IMG/VR virus record: IMGVR_UViG_3300020470_003412
Coordinates: 1 to 21,114 of that record
DNA length: 21,114 nt
DNA from: a virus
Strand: one strand, 5' to 3'
Shown: positions 12,975 to 20,033 of the stretch, piece by piece
Position numbering within the stretch: the first letter of the stretch is position 1
How the letters are laid out: each line of letters begins with the position of its first letter
The notes under the pieces: generated by a model
Database searches by the model: none
What the model saw: the letters and a program-made list of their open reading frames with translations, nothing else
Told to the model about the DNA's origin: nothing
Translations under genes and position numbers: made by a program

Positions 12975-15082
12975 CGGACGCTATGACTGCACTAGCACAT
13001 AAGGAATTTGAAGAACGAAACCAACCACAACGAATAAGGGAGTTACCAACATTTTATCAGCAGTTTATACACAAGAGTCGATACGCCAGATGGAACTATG
13101 ACCTACAACGTAGAGAAGAGTGGGGCGAAACTGTACAGAGATACATCGACTTTTTCGATGGTCATTTGAAAAAGAATTTTGATTATAGTCTGAGTGAGTC
13201 AGAACTGAAAGAGTTGAGAACCAGTATCGGCGAACTCAAGGTGATGCCTTCTATGCGTTGTCTGATGACAGCGGGAGAAGCATTAGAGAAAGAAAACGTA
13301 GCAGGGTATAACTGTTCATTTGTCGCAGTTGATACACCAAGAGCGTTTGACGAGATTCTGTATGTACTGATGAACGGAACAGGTGTGGGTTTTTCAGTAG
13401 AGACAAAATACACAAATAAATTGCCTGTCATCCACGAGGAGTTTCATCCTACTGATACAACCATCGTGGTCGCTGATTCCAAACTGGGATGGGCGAAGGC
13501 ATTGAAACAACTGATTGCTTTGTTATACAACGGAGAAGTTCCAAGTTGGGATGTCTCCAAGGTACGACCTGCTGGTGCACCACTCAAGACATTCGGTGGC
13601 CGAGCTAGTGGACCCGAACCTTTAGTAAATTTGTTCAACTTCTGCACGACCAAGTTCAAGTCCGCTGCAGGTAGAAAGTTGACATCCCTAGAGTGTCACG
13701 ACATCGTATGTAAAATAGCCGAGATTGTGGTTGTTGGGGGAGTAAGACGTTCCGCGTTGATTTCTCTATCCGACCTCAATGATAGGGACATGCGATACGC
13801 GAAATCGGGAAACTGGTGGGAGAGCGAAGGTCAACGGGCTTTGTCAAATAACTCAGTCAACTATCAAGAGAAACCTGGCATGGGTTCCTTCATGAAAGAG
13901 TGGTTGAGTCTTTATGATTCCAAGTCTGGTGAGAGGGGAATCTTCAGTTCTTACGCCTCAAAGAAATCAATAGAAAGGTTAAATGACAGACACAGAATTC
14001 GAATGGATAGACTCGGACTACTTGGAAATGACGGAAGTGGACGAGGAGACAATAGCGGAGGAGATGGAACTGGAGGAGTTGGAGATGATAGCGGAGGAGA
14101 TGTTCGAAGGCGCTCGCCGAGAGATGACTTTGGCACAAATCCGTGCAGTGAGATCATTCTTCGCTCAAGGGAATTCTGCAACCTTTCTGAAGTCGTTATC
14201 AGAAGGACAGACACTCTTAAATCTCTCAAAGCAAAAGTCCGTACTGCGACAATCATTGGAACACTACAGTCCACTCTTACCAACTTCAAATACCTGACGA
14301 AGGAGTGGGAGAATAACTGTAAAGAAGAGAGACTTCTTGGTGTGTCGATGACAGGTATCATGGACAACCCAGTGACCAATGGTTCAGAGGGAAAAGAGAA
14401 GCTCTCTAAATGGTTACAACAATTAAGGGAGGTCGCAGTTGAGACAAACGAAGAATGGTCAGACAAACTTGGAATCGAAAGATCCGCAGCAATCACGTGC
14501 GTTAAACCTTCTGGTACAGTTAGCCAGTTGGTCGATTCTGCCAGTGGTATACATGCTCGCCATAACCCATATTATATTCGGACTGTTCGTGCAGACAACA
14601 AAGACCCACTCTGTCAGTTCATGAAAGACATGGACTTTCCACACGAACCAGACTTCATGAAACCAGATCACACAACTGTATTTTCGTTTCCTATGAAATC
14701 CCCTGACGATGCAGTAATGAGATACGATAGGGACGCCATCGAACAGATGGAATTGTGGAAGACGTATCTGGAAGACTGGTGTGAACACAAACCTTCTATC
14801 ACAGTATCAGTCAAGGAAAATGAATGGATGCAGGTAGGTTCTTGGGTATACGACAACATGGATGATATCTCAGGTATCTCCTTCTTGCCGTTCTCAGACC
14901 ACGTGTATGCTCAGGCTCCTTACCAAGATTGTGATGAGGAAACTTATAATGAACTTCTAGCTAGAATGCCTAAGAACGTAAATTGGGAAGAAGTTTCCAA
15001 GTACGAAGCACAAGATTACACTGCAGGAGCACAAGAATTAGCGTGTGCTGCTGATGGTGGGTGTGAGGTAGTTGATATCTAG
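12971..15082 (+). CDS. nrdJ: Monomeric class II (adenosylcobalamin-dependent) ribonucleotide reductase NrdJ
   Basis: It reduces ribonucleotides to deoxyribonucleotides using coenzyme B12. Class II is shown by a single chain with GYNCSF (C114), the finger loop FGTNPCSEII (N390, C392, E394), EFCNL (C403), CVKPSGTVSQLVDSASGIHA (510-529), and the monomeric-RTPR-type ending LPFSDHVYAQAPYQDCDEET. A C-terminal redox pair C692/C698 follows. The C392-C403 spacing of 11 equals C408-C419 of the Lactobacillus leichmannii enzyme. There is no ATP cone, glycyl-radical tail or NrdB gene. Odd feature: residues ~343-382, just before the finger loop, are a Gly/Asp/Arg low-complexity segment (GNDGSGRGDNSGGDGTGGVG) absent from the canonical loop as I remember it. 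The host or environment would need to supply cobalamin. It starts in an ATGA overlap with thyX. Confidence 0.9.
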   Translation: MTDAMTALAHKEFEERNQPQRIRELPTFYQQFIHKSRYARWNYDLQRREEWGETVQRYIDFFDGHLKKNFDYSLSESELKELRTSIGELKVMPSMRCLMTAGEALEKENVAGYNCSFVAVDTPRAFDEILYVLMNGTGVGFSVETKYTNKLPVIHEEFHPTDTTIVVADSKLGWAKALKQLIALLYNGEVPSWDVSKVRPAGAPLKTFGGRASGPEPLVNLFNFCTTKFKSAAGRKLTSLECHDIVCKIAEIVVVGGVRRSALISLSDLNDRDMRYAKSGNWWESEGQRALSNNSVNYQEKPGMGSFMKEWLSLYDSKSGERGIFSSYASKKSIERLNDRHRIRMDRLGLLGNDGSGRGDNSGGDGTGGVGDDSGGDVRRRSPRDDFGTNPCSEIILRSREFCNLSEVVIRRTDTLKSLKAKVRTATIIGTLQSTLTNFKYLTKEWENNCKEERLLGVSMTGIMDNPVTNGSEGKEKLSKWLQQLREVAVETNEEWSDKLGIERSAAITCVKPSGTVSQLVDSASGIHARHNPYYIRTVRADNKDPLCQFMKDMDFPHEPDFMKPDHTTVFSFPMKSPDDAVMRYDRDAIEQMELWKTYLEDWCEHKPSITVSVKENEWMQVGSWVYDNMDDISGISFLPFSDHVYAQAPYQDCDEETYNELLARMPKNVNWEEVSKYEAQDYTAGAQELACAADGGCEVVDI
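14052..14102 (+). repeat. Internal direct repeat (15 bp, twice) within the nrdJ low-complexity insert
   Basis: ATAGCGGAGGAGATG occurs at 14052-14066 and 14088-14102, 36 bases (12 codons) apart, embedded in a purine-rich GGAGGA/GGAGAT tract. In the nrdJ frame it encodes Gly/Asp/Ser-rich sequence. In the +1 frame it encodes I-A-E-E-M both times. Confidence 0.8.
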
Positions 15083-15096
15083 AAATAATTGATTTA

Positions 15097-15104
15097 CTAA
15101 ATAC
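15097..15104 (+). promoter_or_regulatory. CTAAATA box, candidate phage late-promoter element
   Basis: CTAAATAC lies in the 35-base gap between nrdJ and the first head-cassette gene (15118). It resembles the T4 late box TATAAATA and recurs at 16311 and 20931, also in gaps. The distance to the ATG (21 bases) is shorter than at the other two sites, so a start point would fall inside the ribosome site GAGGAA (15108-15113); this copy is less certain. Confidence 0.4.
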
Positions 15105-15117
15105 TTTGAGGAATTTT

Positions 15118-15282
15118 ATGGCTAATACACAAGATATGCTTAAAGCGTTGAATGATGACGATGTTAATGGTTTCAAGGATCAAATAGAGGCTGATCTTCA
15201 AGACCGAATTCGTCAACATATCGACCTGAAAAAAATAGAGATTGCAAAAAATCTTGTAACTGGGGAAACAGAGGAAAACTGA
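15118..15282 (+). CDS. Small acidic prohead-core candidate protein (54 aa)
   Basis: A 54-codon ORF begins at ATG 15118 with GAGGAA at 15108-15113. The product (MANTQDMLKALNDDDVNGFK, then DRIRQHIDLKKIEIAKNLV) is a pair of helices. In marine T4-like phages a short ORF just before gene 21 has the same pattern, with an acidic first helix and then D-x-R/K...hydrophobic-A-x-x-hydrophobic; I recall it as a gp67/prohead-core-like protein. The position here, at the head of the gp21-gp22-gp23 cassette, agrees. T4 gp67 is similarly small and acidic. Homology is not proven, and the assignment rests on position and general pattern. Confidence 0.65.
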   Translation: MANTQDMLKALNDDDVNGFKDQIEADLQDRIRQHIDLKKIEIAKNLVTGETEEN

Positions 15283-15289
15283 GAAGGAA

Positions 15290-15634
15290 ATGGGTAATCT
15301 GACTTTTTCAGAATTAATGGAAGGTCCAGTCCCAGGCTTTCGTATGACTGGCGGCGGAAGAGGAAAAACTCCTAAGAGAGTGAAGTTCTTCTTCTGCGGT
15401 CCAGGCCGAAAACGAAAATCGATGGGACCAGGCAAACCACCAAAATGTCTTCCGAAGGGTATGCCGACCAAAACTGGGGCGGCGAAGATCAAGGACATGA
15501 TGGGTAGGAAAAAGGCACAGAAAACTAAGAGAGCGTTGGGACCAGCTTATAAAAAGAGGGTCGCGTTTAAAGCATCAGTCGCTCACAAGTTCCGTAAAAA
15601 GTTTGGCATCAGAAATGTTGGAAAGTCAGCATGA
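15290..15634 (+). CDS. Highly basic Lys/Arg/Gly-rich head-cassette protein (114 aa)
   Basis: ATG 15290 follows the previous stop by 7 bases, with GAGGAAA and GAAGGA purine tracts upstream; the gene ends in an ATGA overlap with gene 21. The N-terminus (MGNLTFSELMEGPVPGFRMT) is followed by a basic loop with two cysteines (FFFCGPGRKRKS, KPPKCLPKGM) and then basic helices (KIKDMMGRKKAQKTKRAL, KASVAHKFRKKFGIRNVGK). Net charge is extremely positive. In T4 the basic core protein gp68 lies between gp67 and gp21, so position and charge suggest a gp68-like or nucleic-acid-binding core protein. I see no sequence signature to prove this. The two Cys within Gly/Lys/Pro repeats are unusual. Confidence 0.6.
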   Translation: MGNLTFSELMEGPVPGFRMTGGGRGKTPKRVKFFFCGPGRKRKSMGPGKPPKCLPKGMPTKTGAAKIKDMMGRKKAQKTKRALGPAYKKRVAFKASVAHKFRKKFGIRNVGKSA

Positions 15635-16308
15635 AACTAATCAAAGAATTTAACGAAAACCTTATCTGTGAGAGCGTCGTTTCCGAAGAAGGTAAGACGA
15701 AGGACTATTTCATAGAGGGAGTTTTTCTGCAGGGAGACATTAAGAATCGTAATGGTCGAGTCTACCCGAAGCCCGTACTCCAGAAGGAAGTGAAACGCTA
15801 CACGAAGGAGTACGTGAATAGTAATAGAGCTTTTGGTGAGTTGGGTCATCCCGATTCTCCTACAGTAAACCTAGATCGTGCTTCCCACATGATCAAAGAA
15901 CTCAACGAAGATGGTTCCAATTATATTGGTAGGGCTAAAATTATGAGTACACCAATGGGAGAAATCGTGAAGAACCTTATCGATGAGGGAGCCAAACTTG
16001 GTGTGAGTTCTAGAGGTATGGGCTCGTTGAAACCCAATAGTAGTGGAGTCAATGAAGTCCAAAAAGATTTCATGTTAGCCACCGCTGCCGACATTGTAGC
16101 AGATCCATCTGCCCCTGACGCTTTCGTAGAAGGTATCATGGAAGGAGTGGAATGGATTTGGGATAATGGTCTCTTGAAGAGGGTTGACCTAGAATACGCA
16201 AGGGATCAAATAAACTCTGTTGCCGCCACGAAATCTAGTGTGCTCGCAGAAGAGAGACAGAAGGCTTGGTTATCCAAGTTTGACATCTTCGCTTCTAGTT
16301 TGCGGTAA
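15631..16308 (+). CDS. gp21: Prohead core protease gp21
   Basis: This is the maturation protease that cleaves capsid, scaffold and internal proteins after L/I-x-E during head assembly. The family signature is clear: GVFLQGDIKNRNGRVYPKPV near residue 30, catalytic His in FGELGHPDSP (H73), a Ser in LGVSSRGMGSL (S126/S127), and D154 in ADIVADPSAPDAFVEGI. The His-Ser separation of ~54 residues matches T4 gp21. Length (225 aa) is near T4's (212 aa). Its own N-terminus MKLIKEFNE resembles the targeting-type peptide. It starts in an ATGA overlap with the basic protein gene and precedes gp22, the standard T4-family order. Confidence 0.93.
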   Translation: MKLIKEFNENLICESVVSEEGKTKDYFIEGVFLQGDIKNRNGRVYPKPVLQKEVKRYTKEYVNSNRAFGELGHPDSPTVNLDRASHMIKELNEDGSNYIGRAKIMSTPMGEIVKNLIDEGAKLGVSSRGMGSLKPNSSGVNEVQKDFMLATAADIVADPSAPDAFVEGIMEGVEWIWDNGLLKRVDLEYARDQINSVAATKSSVLAEERQKAWLSKFDIFASSLR

Positions 16309-16310
16309 CC

Positions 16311-16318
16311 CTAAATAG
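16311..16318 (+). promoter_or_regulatory. CTAAATA box, candidate late promoter for gp22-gp23
   Basis: CTAAATAG begins three bases after the gp21 stop and 39 bases before the gp22 ATG, leaving room for a short leader with ribosome site TAAGGA (16339-16344). It matches the boxes at 15097 and 20931. With the terminator after gp23 it would define a gp22-gp23 transcript, sensible for the two most abundant head proteins. Confidence 0.55.
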
Positions 16319-16349
16319 ATAACAGGACACTTTCATACTAAGGATTCTA

Positions 16350-17669
16350 ATGACAGAACAAGAAATGTTAGAACAAATTCTTGAGGAAGAAGGAACGAAA
16401 GTGCAGACGCCTGGTCAATCGGGGAAAGCCGAAGACATGGGCGGGGAAGACGGAGAGTCCAAAGCACTGAAGATGAAAACTTCAGGTAAAGGCGCCGCTA
16501 AAGCTAAGAAAGCATCTGCAGATCCTTCCGCTACCAAGATCAAAGAACCATCTGACTCTAGTGAGATGATGTACCAAGACGAAGTCGAAAAAGTCGAAGA
16601 AGGCGAAATGCCTCCCGCACTTGCCAAAGCAATGGACAAGAAGAAGGGTGACGATGAAGACGAAGAACAAGAAGAGGTACAACCCAACCCACGCACTAAG
16701 CTGGGAATGCTCAAGCAGGTCCAAGACCGCTTAGGGTCAATGAAAAAGACAGAGGTTGAAGAAGTCCTCAAAGGAATGAAAACCAAAGAGGCAGAAGAAC
16801 AAGCAGTAGCCGAGGCAAAGAAAGCCGAGGAAGAAGAACCAGAAGAAGAAGAGGAAGTACAAGCTAAACCAGCAGCGACAAAAGTCGAGAAGCTGAAGGC
16901 AGAAGACCTGAATCTTGACCTGAGTTCACAAACACAAGAATTGTTTGAAGGACAAGAACTTGATGAGGAGTTCAAACAACGAGCTTCAGTTATTTTCGAA
17001 ACTGTAGTCAGTAAAGCAATTCTGGAACAAGTCAACGACAGACTTGAGACTTTGGAAGAGGTCGCCGCTGTAGAAATCGCAGAGGGGATCGCAGAGGCCG
17101 AAGTCAAGATGGCTGAGAAAATCGATGACTATTTGACCTACGTTGCAGAAGAATTCTGTAAAGAGAACGAGTTAGCGATTGAGAGAGGTATTCGTGCCGA
17201 ACTCGCCGAGAACTTTATTTCTGGTCTCAAGTCCCTTTTCGAAAAACATTACGTAGATGTGCCCGAAGAGAAGGTAGACATTGTAGAACAGTTGTTCAAT
17301 AAGGTCGAATCTCTAGAAGAGAAGCTCAATGTTGAAATGCAAACAAACATTGAAGCTCTCAAAGAAATGAAGAACTTCAAAAAAGTTGAAGCGATCGCCG
17401 AAGCTTGTGAAGGACTCACTTCTGTAGAAACAGACAAAATGTGCGAACTGGCAGAAGCCGTTCAGTACGAAGATCACAAAGAGTTCGTTAGCAAACTAAA
17501 CACTCTCCGTGAATCATATTTCAATACACGAGAAACTTCTGGGATTGAGGAGACTCGACAGACGTTGACCGAAGCAGTCACAAATACTGAAGAGGAAAAT
17601 GCAGATGTCGATCCTACAATGGACAGATACACTCAAGCTATCCGCCGAGTTCAACGGATAGTAACTTAA
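16350..17669 (+). CDS. gp22: Prohead scaffolding core protein gp22
   Basis: This is the internal scaffold around which gp23 assembles, later degraded by gp21. It is assigned by position between gp21 and gp23 and by a typical C-terminal half: FKQRASVIFETVVSKAILEQ, EKIDDYLTYVAEEFCKENEL, AIERGIRAELAENFISGLKS, LFEKHYVDVPEEKVDIVEQL, a set familiar from cyanophage gp22. The N-terminal ~190 residues are a long disordered Lys/Ala/Glu region with acidic runs (GDDEDEEQEEV, EEEEPEEEEEVQ). At 439 aa it is longer than T4 gp22 (269 aa), mostly through this region. Many L/I-x-E sites fit gp21 degradation. It ends with RYTQAIRRVQRIVT. Ribosome site TAAGGA is five bases before ATG 16350. Confidence 0.9.
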   Translation: MTEQEMLEQILEEEGTKVQTPGQSGKAEDMGGEDGESKALKMKTSGKGAAKAKKASADPSATKIKEPSDSSEMMYQDEVEKVEEGEMPPALAKAMDKKKGDDEDEEQEEVQPNPRTKLGMLKQVQDRLGSMKKTEVEEVLKGMKTKEAEEQAVAEAKKAEEEEPEEEEEVQAKPAATKVEKLKAEDLNLDLSSQTQELFEGQELDEEFKQRASVIFETVVSKAILEQVNDRLETLEEVAAVEIAEGIAEAEVKMAEKIDDYLTYVAEEFCKENELAIERGIRAELAENFISGLKSLFEKHYVDVPEEKVDIVEQLFNKVESLEEKLNVEMQTNIEALKEMKNFKKVEAIAEACEGLTSVETDKMCELAEAVQYEDHKEFVSKLNTLRESYFNTRETSGIEETRQTLTEAVTNTEEENADVDPTMDRYTQAIRRVQRIVT

Positions 17670-17686
17670 CCAAGACAGGAGCAACT

Positions 17687-19132
17687 ATGTATCTTTCGGA
17701 ACAACTCCAAAAGAAGTGGGGTCCAGTCTTAGAGCATCAAGATTTGCCTGAGATTAAAGATCCTTATAAGAAAGCTGTTACAGCTATTCTTTTGGAAAAC
17801 CAAGAGAACGCATTACGAGAACAGTTTGTCTCGGAACATTCCATGTTTCTGTCAGAGGCCGCACCTACAAACGCTATGAGCGGTGCTAATGGATTAGGTG
17901 GTTTTACTGGTGCTTCAGTGGGAACTGGAGACCAGGCCATCCAATTCGTTGACCCAGTGCTTATCAGTTTGGTCAGACGGGCAATGCCTAATCTGATCGC
18001 TTATGACATTTGTGGTGTTCAGCCAATGACTGGACCAACTGGTTTGATTTTCGCAATGCGTGCACGTTACGACAACCAAAGTGGAAGTGAAACATTCTAC
18101 AACGAACCTAATACTTTCCATTCTGGTCAAAACACATCTGATGGATCAGCCATCACCTCATCCCAGTCCGCTATTCTTGGACAAGGATCTGGATCACCAC
18201 TCGACCTGGCCCTCAGTGGACAAGGTGGAGGTGCTTCCGTACTAGAAGGTGAATCTGCAGGTGACGGATCAGCTAGAGCTAACGCTTCTACTGGTCTTGG
18301 AACACAGGCTGGTCAAATCGCCGAGATGGCGTTCAGTATCGAGAGAATGTCCGTAGAGGCAAAGACTCGAGCACTGAAAGGTGAGTATTCAATGGAATTG
18401 GCACAAGACCTCCGTGCAGTACACGGACTCGACGCTGAGACCGAACTCGCTAACATTCTTTCGACTGAGATCCTTGCTGAAATCAACAGGGAAATTGTTC
18501 GAACTGTATACACCATCGCCAAGCAAGGTGGAGCTAATAACACCGCTGCTGGAACACTCGACCTGTCCGCAGGATCAAGTGACCACGATGGACGATGGTC
18601 CGTAGAACGCTTCAAGTCCCTCATGTTCCAAATGGAAATTGAGGCCAACGAAGTCGCAAAAGGAACACGACGCGGTAAGGGTAACATTATCATCACATCA
18701 GCAGATGTTGCGTCAGCCCTTCAAATGGCGGGTGTTCTTGATTACGGAACAATCCTCAACGGAATGAATAGCCTGAATGTCGATGACACAGGTAACACAT
18801 TCGCTGGTGTCCTCAACGGACGTTTCAAAGTATACGTTGATCCATACGCAGGAAACTTCACCGCTGGATCTGACAACGGAATGCATTATTTCGTAGTTGG
18901 TTACAAAGGGTCAAGTGCCTACGACGCTGGACTGTTCTACTGTCCATACGTCCCACTGCAGATGGTTCGTGCTATCGGTGAAAACACATTCCAGCCTAAG
19001 ATTGGTTTCAAGACACGTTACGGCGTAGTCGAGAATCCTTTCAGTCAAGGTCTGACTGCTGGAGCTGGTGTCGTAACTGCTAACAGTAACGAATACTACA
19101 GAGGTGTCGCAGTCAAAGGACTGTTAGGATAA
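17687..19132 (+). CDS. gp23: Major capsid protein gp23
   Basis: HK97-fold T4-type major capsid precursor, 481 aa. Typical sequences include GFTGASVGTGDQAIQFVDPV, LVRRAMPNLIAYDICGVQPM, TGPTGLIFAMRARY, FNxx-like ETFYNEPNTFHSG, AFSIERMSVEAKTRALKGEY, ELAQDLRAVHGLDAETELAN, and the C-terminal YVPLQMVRAIGENTFQPKIG, FKTRYGVVENPF. A gp21 processing site is likely at FLSE/AAPTN (after E57), leaving ~424 residues. AGGAG (17677-17681) sits five bases before ATG 17687. No frameshift or gap is seen. It is followed by a palindrome and an intrinsic terminator, so it ends a transcript. Confidence 0.97.
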   Translation: MYLSEQLQKKWGPVLEHQDLPEIKDPYKKAVTAILLENQENALREQFVSEHSMFLSEAAPTNAMSGANGLGGFTGASVGTGDQAIQFVDPVLISLVRRAMPNLIAYDICGVQPMTGPTGLIFAMRARYDNQSGSETFYNEPNTFHSGQNTSDGSAITSSQSAILGQGSGSPLDLALSGQGGGASVLEGESAGDGSARANASTGLGTQAGQIAEMAFSIERMSVEAKTRALKGEYSMELAQDLRAVHGLDAETELANILSTEILAEINREIVRTVYTIAKQGGANNTAAGTLDLSAGSSDHDGRWSVERFKSLMFQMEIEANEVAKGTRRGKGNIIITSADVASALQMAGVLDYGTILNGMNSLNVDDTGNTFAGVLNGRFKVYVDPYAGNFTAGSDNGMHYFVVGYKGSSAYDAGLFYCPYVPLQMVRAIGENTFQPKIGFKTRYGVVENPFSQGLTAGAGVVTANSNEYYRGVAVKGLLG

Positions 19133-19148
19133 TCTAATTTAAATTAGA
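19133..19148 (+). repeat. Perfect 16-bp palindrome just after gp23 stop
   Basis: TCTAATTTAAATTAGA is self-complementary over all 16 bases and starts immediately after the TAA of gp23. It is AT-rich and could form a weak hairpin or protein-binding site. Its last bases (AGA) also contribute to an alternative stem with the terminator arm. Confidence 0.75.
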
Positions 19149-19158
19149 GGCATTCACA

Positions 19159-19188
19159 GGGGAGGGGCAGTGCCTCTCCCCTTTTTTT
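19159..19188 (+). terminator. Strong intrinsic terminator after gp23
   Basis: GGGGAGGGG (19159-19167) pairs with CCTCTCCCC (19173-19181), nine pairs including one G-T, around a 5-base loop, followed directly by seven T residues (19182-19188). Position right after the major capsid gene is where a T4-like phage would isolate a highly expressed transcript. Confidence 0.92.
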
Positions 19189-19231
19189 GTTTTTATTGAA
19201 CTGTACAGCATGATGAATGGGAAACATGGCG

Positions 19232-19543
19232 ATGAAAGACTTATACGCCGACTCGGCAAATGCTTATCAAAAGTTTCAACAATCTGGGTTGTACTTATTC
19301 TTATTACCCTGTGTTCTGGTTGTTCTAACTTTTACGATTGCACTTACTCCGTTTCGGATAATAGACATAGATGCAAATCGTGCGATGCACGGACTGGATG
19401 TGGAAGCTACTGCACCAGTTTCAGTTCCTTCTTTGACTCCCCCTACAGATGGCATCCAAAAGGAAAGTTCAGAGGATGTGGTAGTTGGGGTTGGTATTTC
19501 GGAGACTAATGACGATCAAGACCAGTCCAGCAACGACAACTGA
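19232..19543 (+). CDS. Small single-pass membrane protein (103 aa from ATG 19232)
   Basis: In-frame ATGs occur at 19217, 19226 and 19232. The last is chosen because GGGAAA (19219-19224) is 7 bases upstream and MKDLYADSANAYQKF is a natural N-terminus. A short soluble N-terminus precedes one transmembrane helix (GLYLFLLPCVLVVLTFTIAL), then ~65 residues that are Pro/Ser/Asp/Glu rich and probably disordered (TAPVSVPSLTPPTDG, SETNDDQDQSSNDN). It is the first gene after the gp23 terminator; I see no clear promoter in the short gap. A second ORF in another frame (19210-19509) overlaps it almost completely. Function unknown; the membrane anchor with an acidic tail could be host-envelope related. Confidence 0.6.
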   Translation: MKDLYADSANAYQKFQQSGLYLFLLPCVLVVLTFTIALTPFRIIDIDANRAMHGLDVEATAPVSVPSLTPPTDGIQKESSEDVVVGVGISETNDDQDQSSNDN

Positions 19544-20033
19544 TAATCACAACTTTCTACAGAATGTATCATTTGAGTTTGGAATAGGTCGATTCCCCAA
19601 TATGAATTTTTTCGTCCAGTCTGTCACGATGCCAGGTATTGATCTGGGTCAGTCACAGATAGCTACTGGAACAGTCCCATACAAATATTACTCAGAAATT
19701 ATTGACTTCCAACCACTGACACTGTCCTTCGCAATAGACGAAGACATGGCCAACTACATAGAAATATGGTCTTGGATGACAACTGTCGCTGGTGTATGTC
19801 GTGAACCTCAGAAGGTGGAAGACCCTATCACAGGAAAGACCACTTCTGATATGATTCTAATCATCCATACGTCACACAGAAACTCAAACATCAAGTGTGT
19901 GTTTCGTGACGCATTTCCTACATCACTTGACCCTGTGACTTTTGACTACAGGTCAGCGACCATTGACTACCAAGTCGCAACTTGTACCTTCGCATACAAT
20001 CACTATTCAATCGATCCAATAAACAAATCTTGA
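19509..20033 (+). CDS. Tail-tube-fold protein: gp3-like tail completion or gp19-like paralogue (174 aa)
   Basis: The frame is open from 19485, but ATG 19509 with GGAG (19501-19504) is the better start. The protein has the pattern of T4 tail-tube-family proteins: NVSFEFGIGRFPNMNFFVQS, VTMPGIDLGQSQIATGTVPY, IIDFQPLTLSFAIDEDMANY, and a C-terminal beta hairpin (FRDAFPTSLDPVTFDYRSAT). In cyanophages the gene between gp23 and uvsY is gp3 (tail completion/sheath stabiliser), and T4 gp3 is 176 aa, so synteny and length favour gp3. The fold itself could equally be a second tube protein. It ends in a TTGA overlap with uvsY. Confidence 0.75.
   Translation: MTIKTSPATTTDNHNFLQNVSFEFGIGRFPNMNFFVQSVTMPGIDLGQSQIATGTVPYKYYSEIIDFQPLTLSFAIDEDMANYIEIWSWMTTVAGVCREPQKVEDPITGKTTSDMILIIHTSHRNSNIKCVFRDAFPTSLDPVTFDYRSATIDYQVATCTFAYNHYSIDPINKS

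Noticed and set aside
13983-14297. Independent 104-codon gene inside nrdJ
   Set aside because: Only the first ~45 residues look protein-like, and the rest is a shadow of conserved NrdJ sequence. Kept as a finding rather than a gene.
13951-14496. 181-codon minus-strand ORF in nrdJ
   Set aside because: Opposite a gene with intact catalytic motifs; Ser/Pro/Leu-rich low complexity typical of antisense shadows.
16415-17107. 230-codon minus-strand Ser-rich ORF in gp22
   Set aside because: Antisense of the Glu/Lys/Ala codons of the scaffold protein; no start context.
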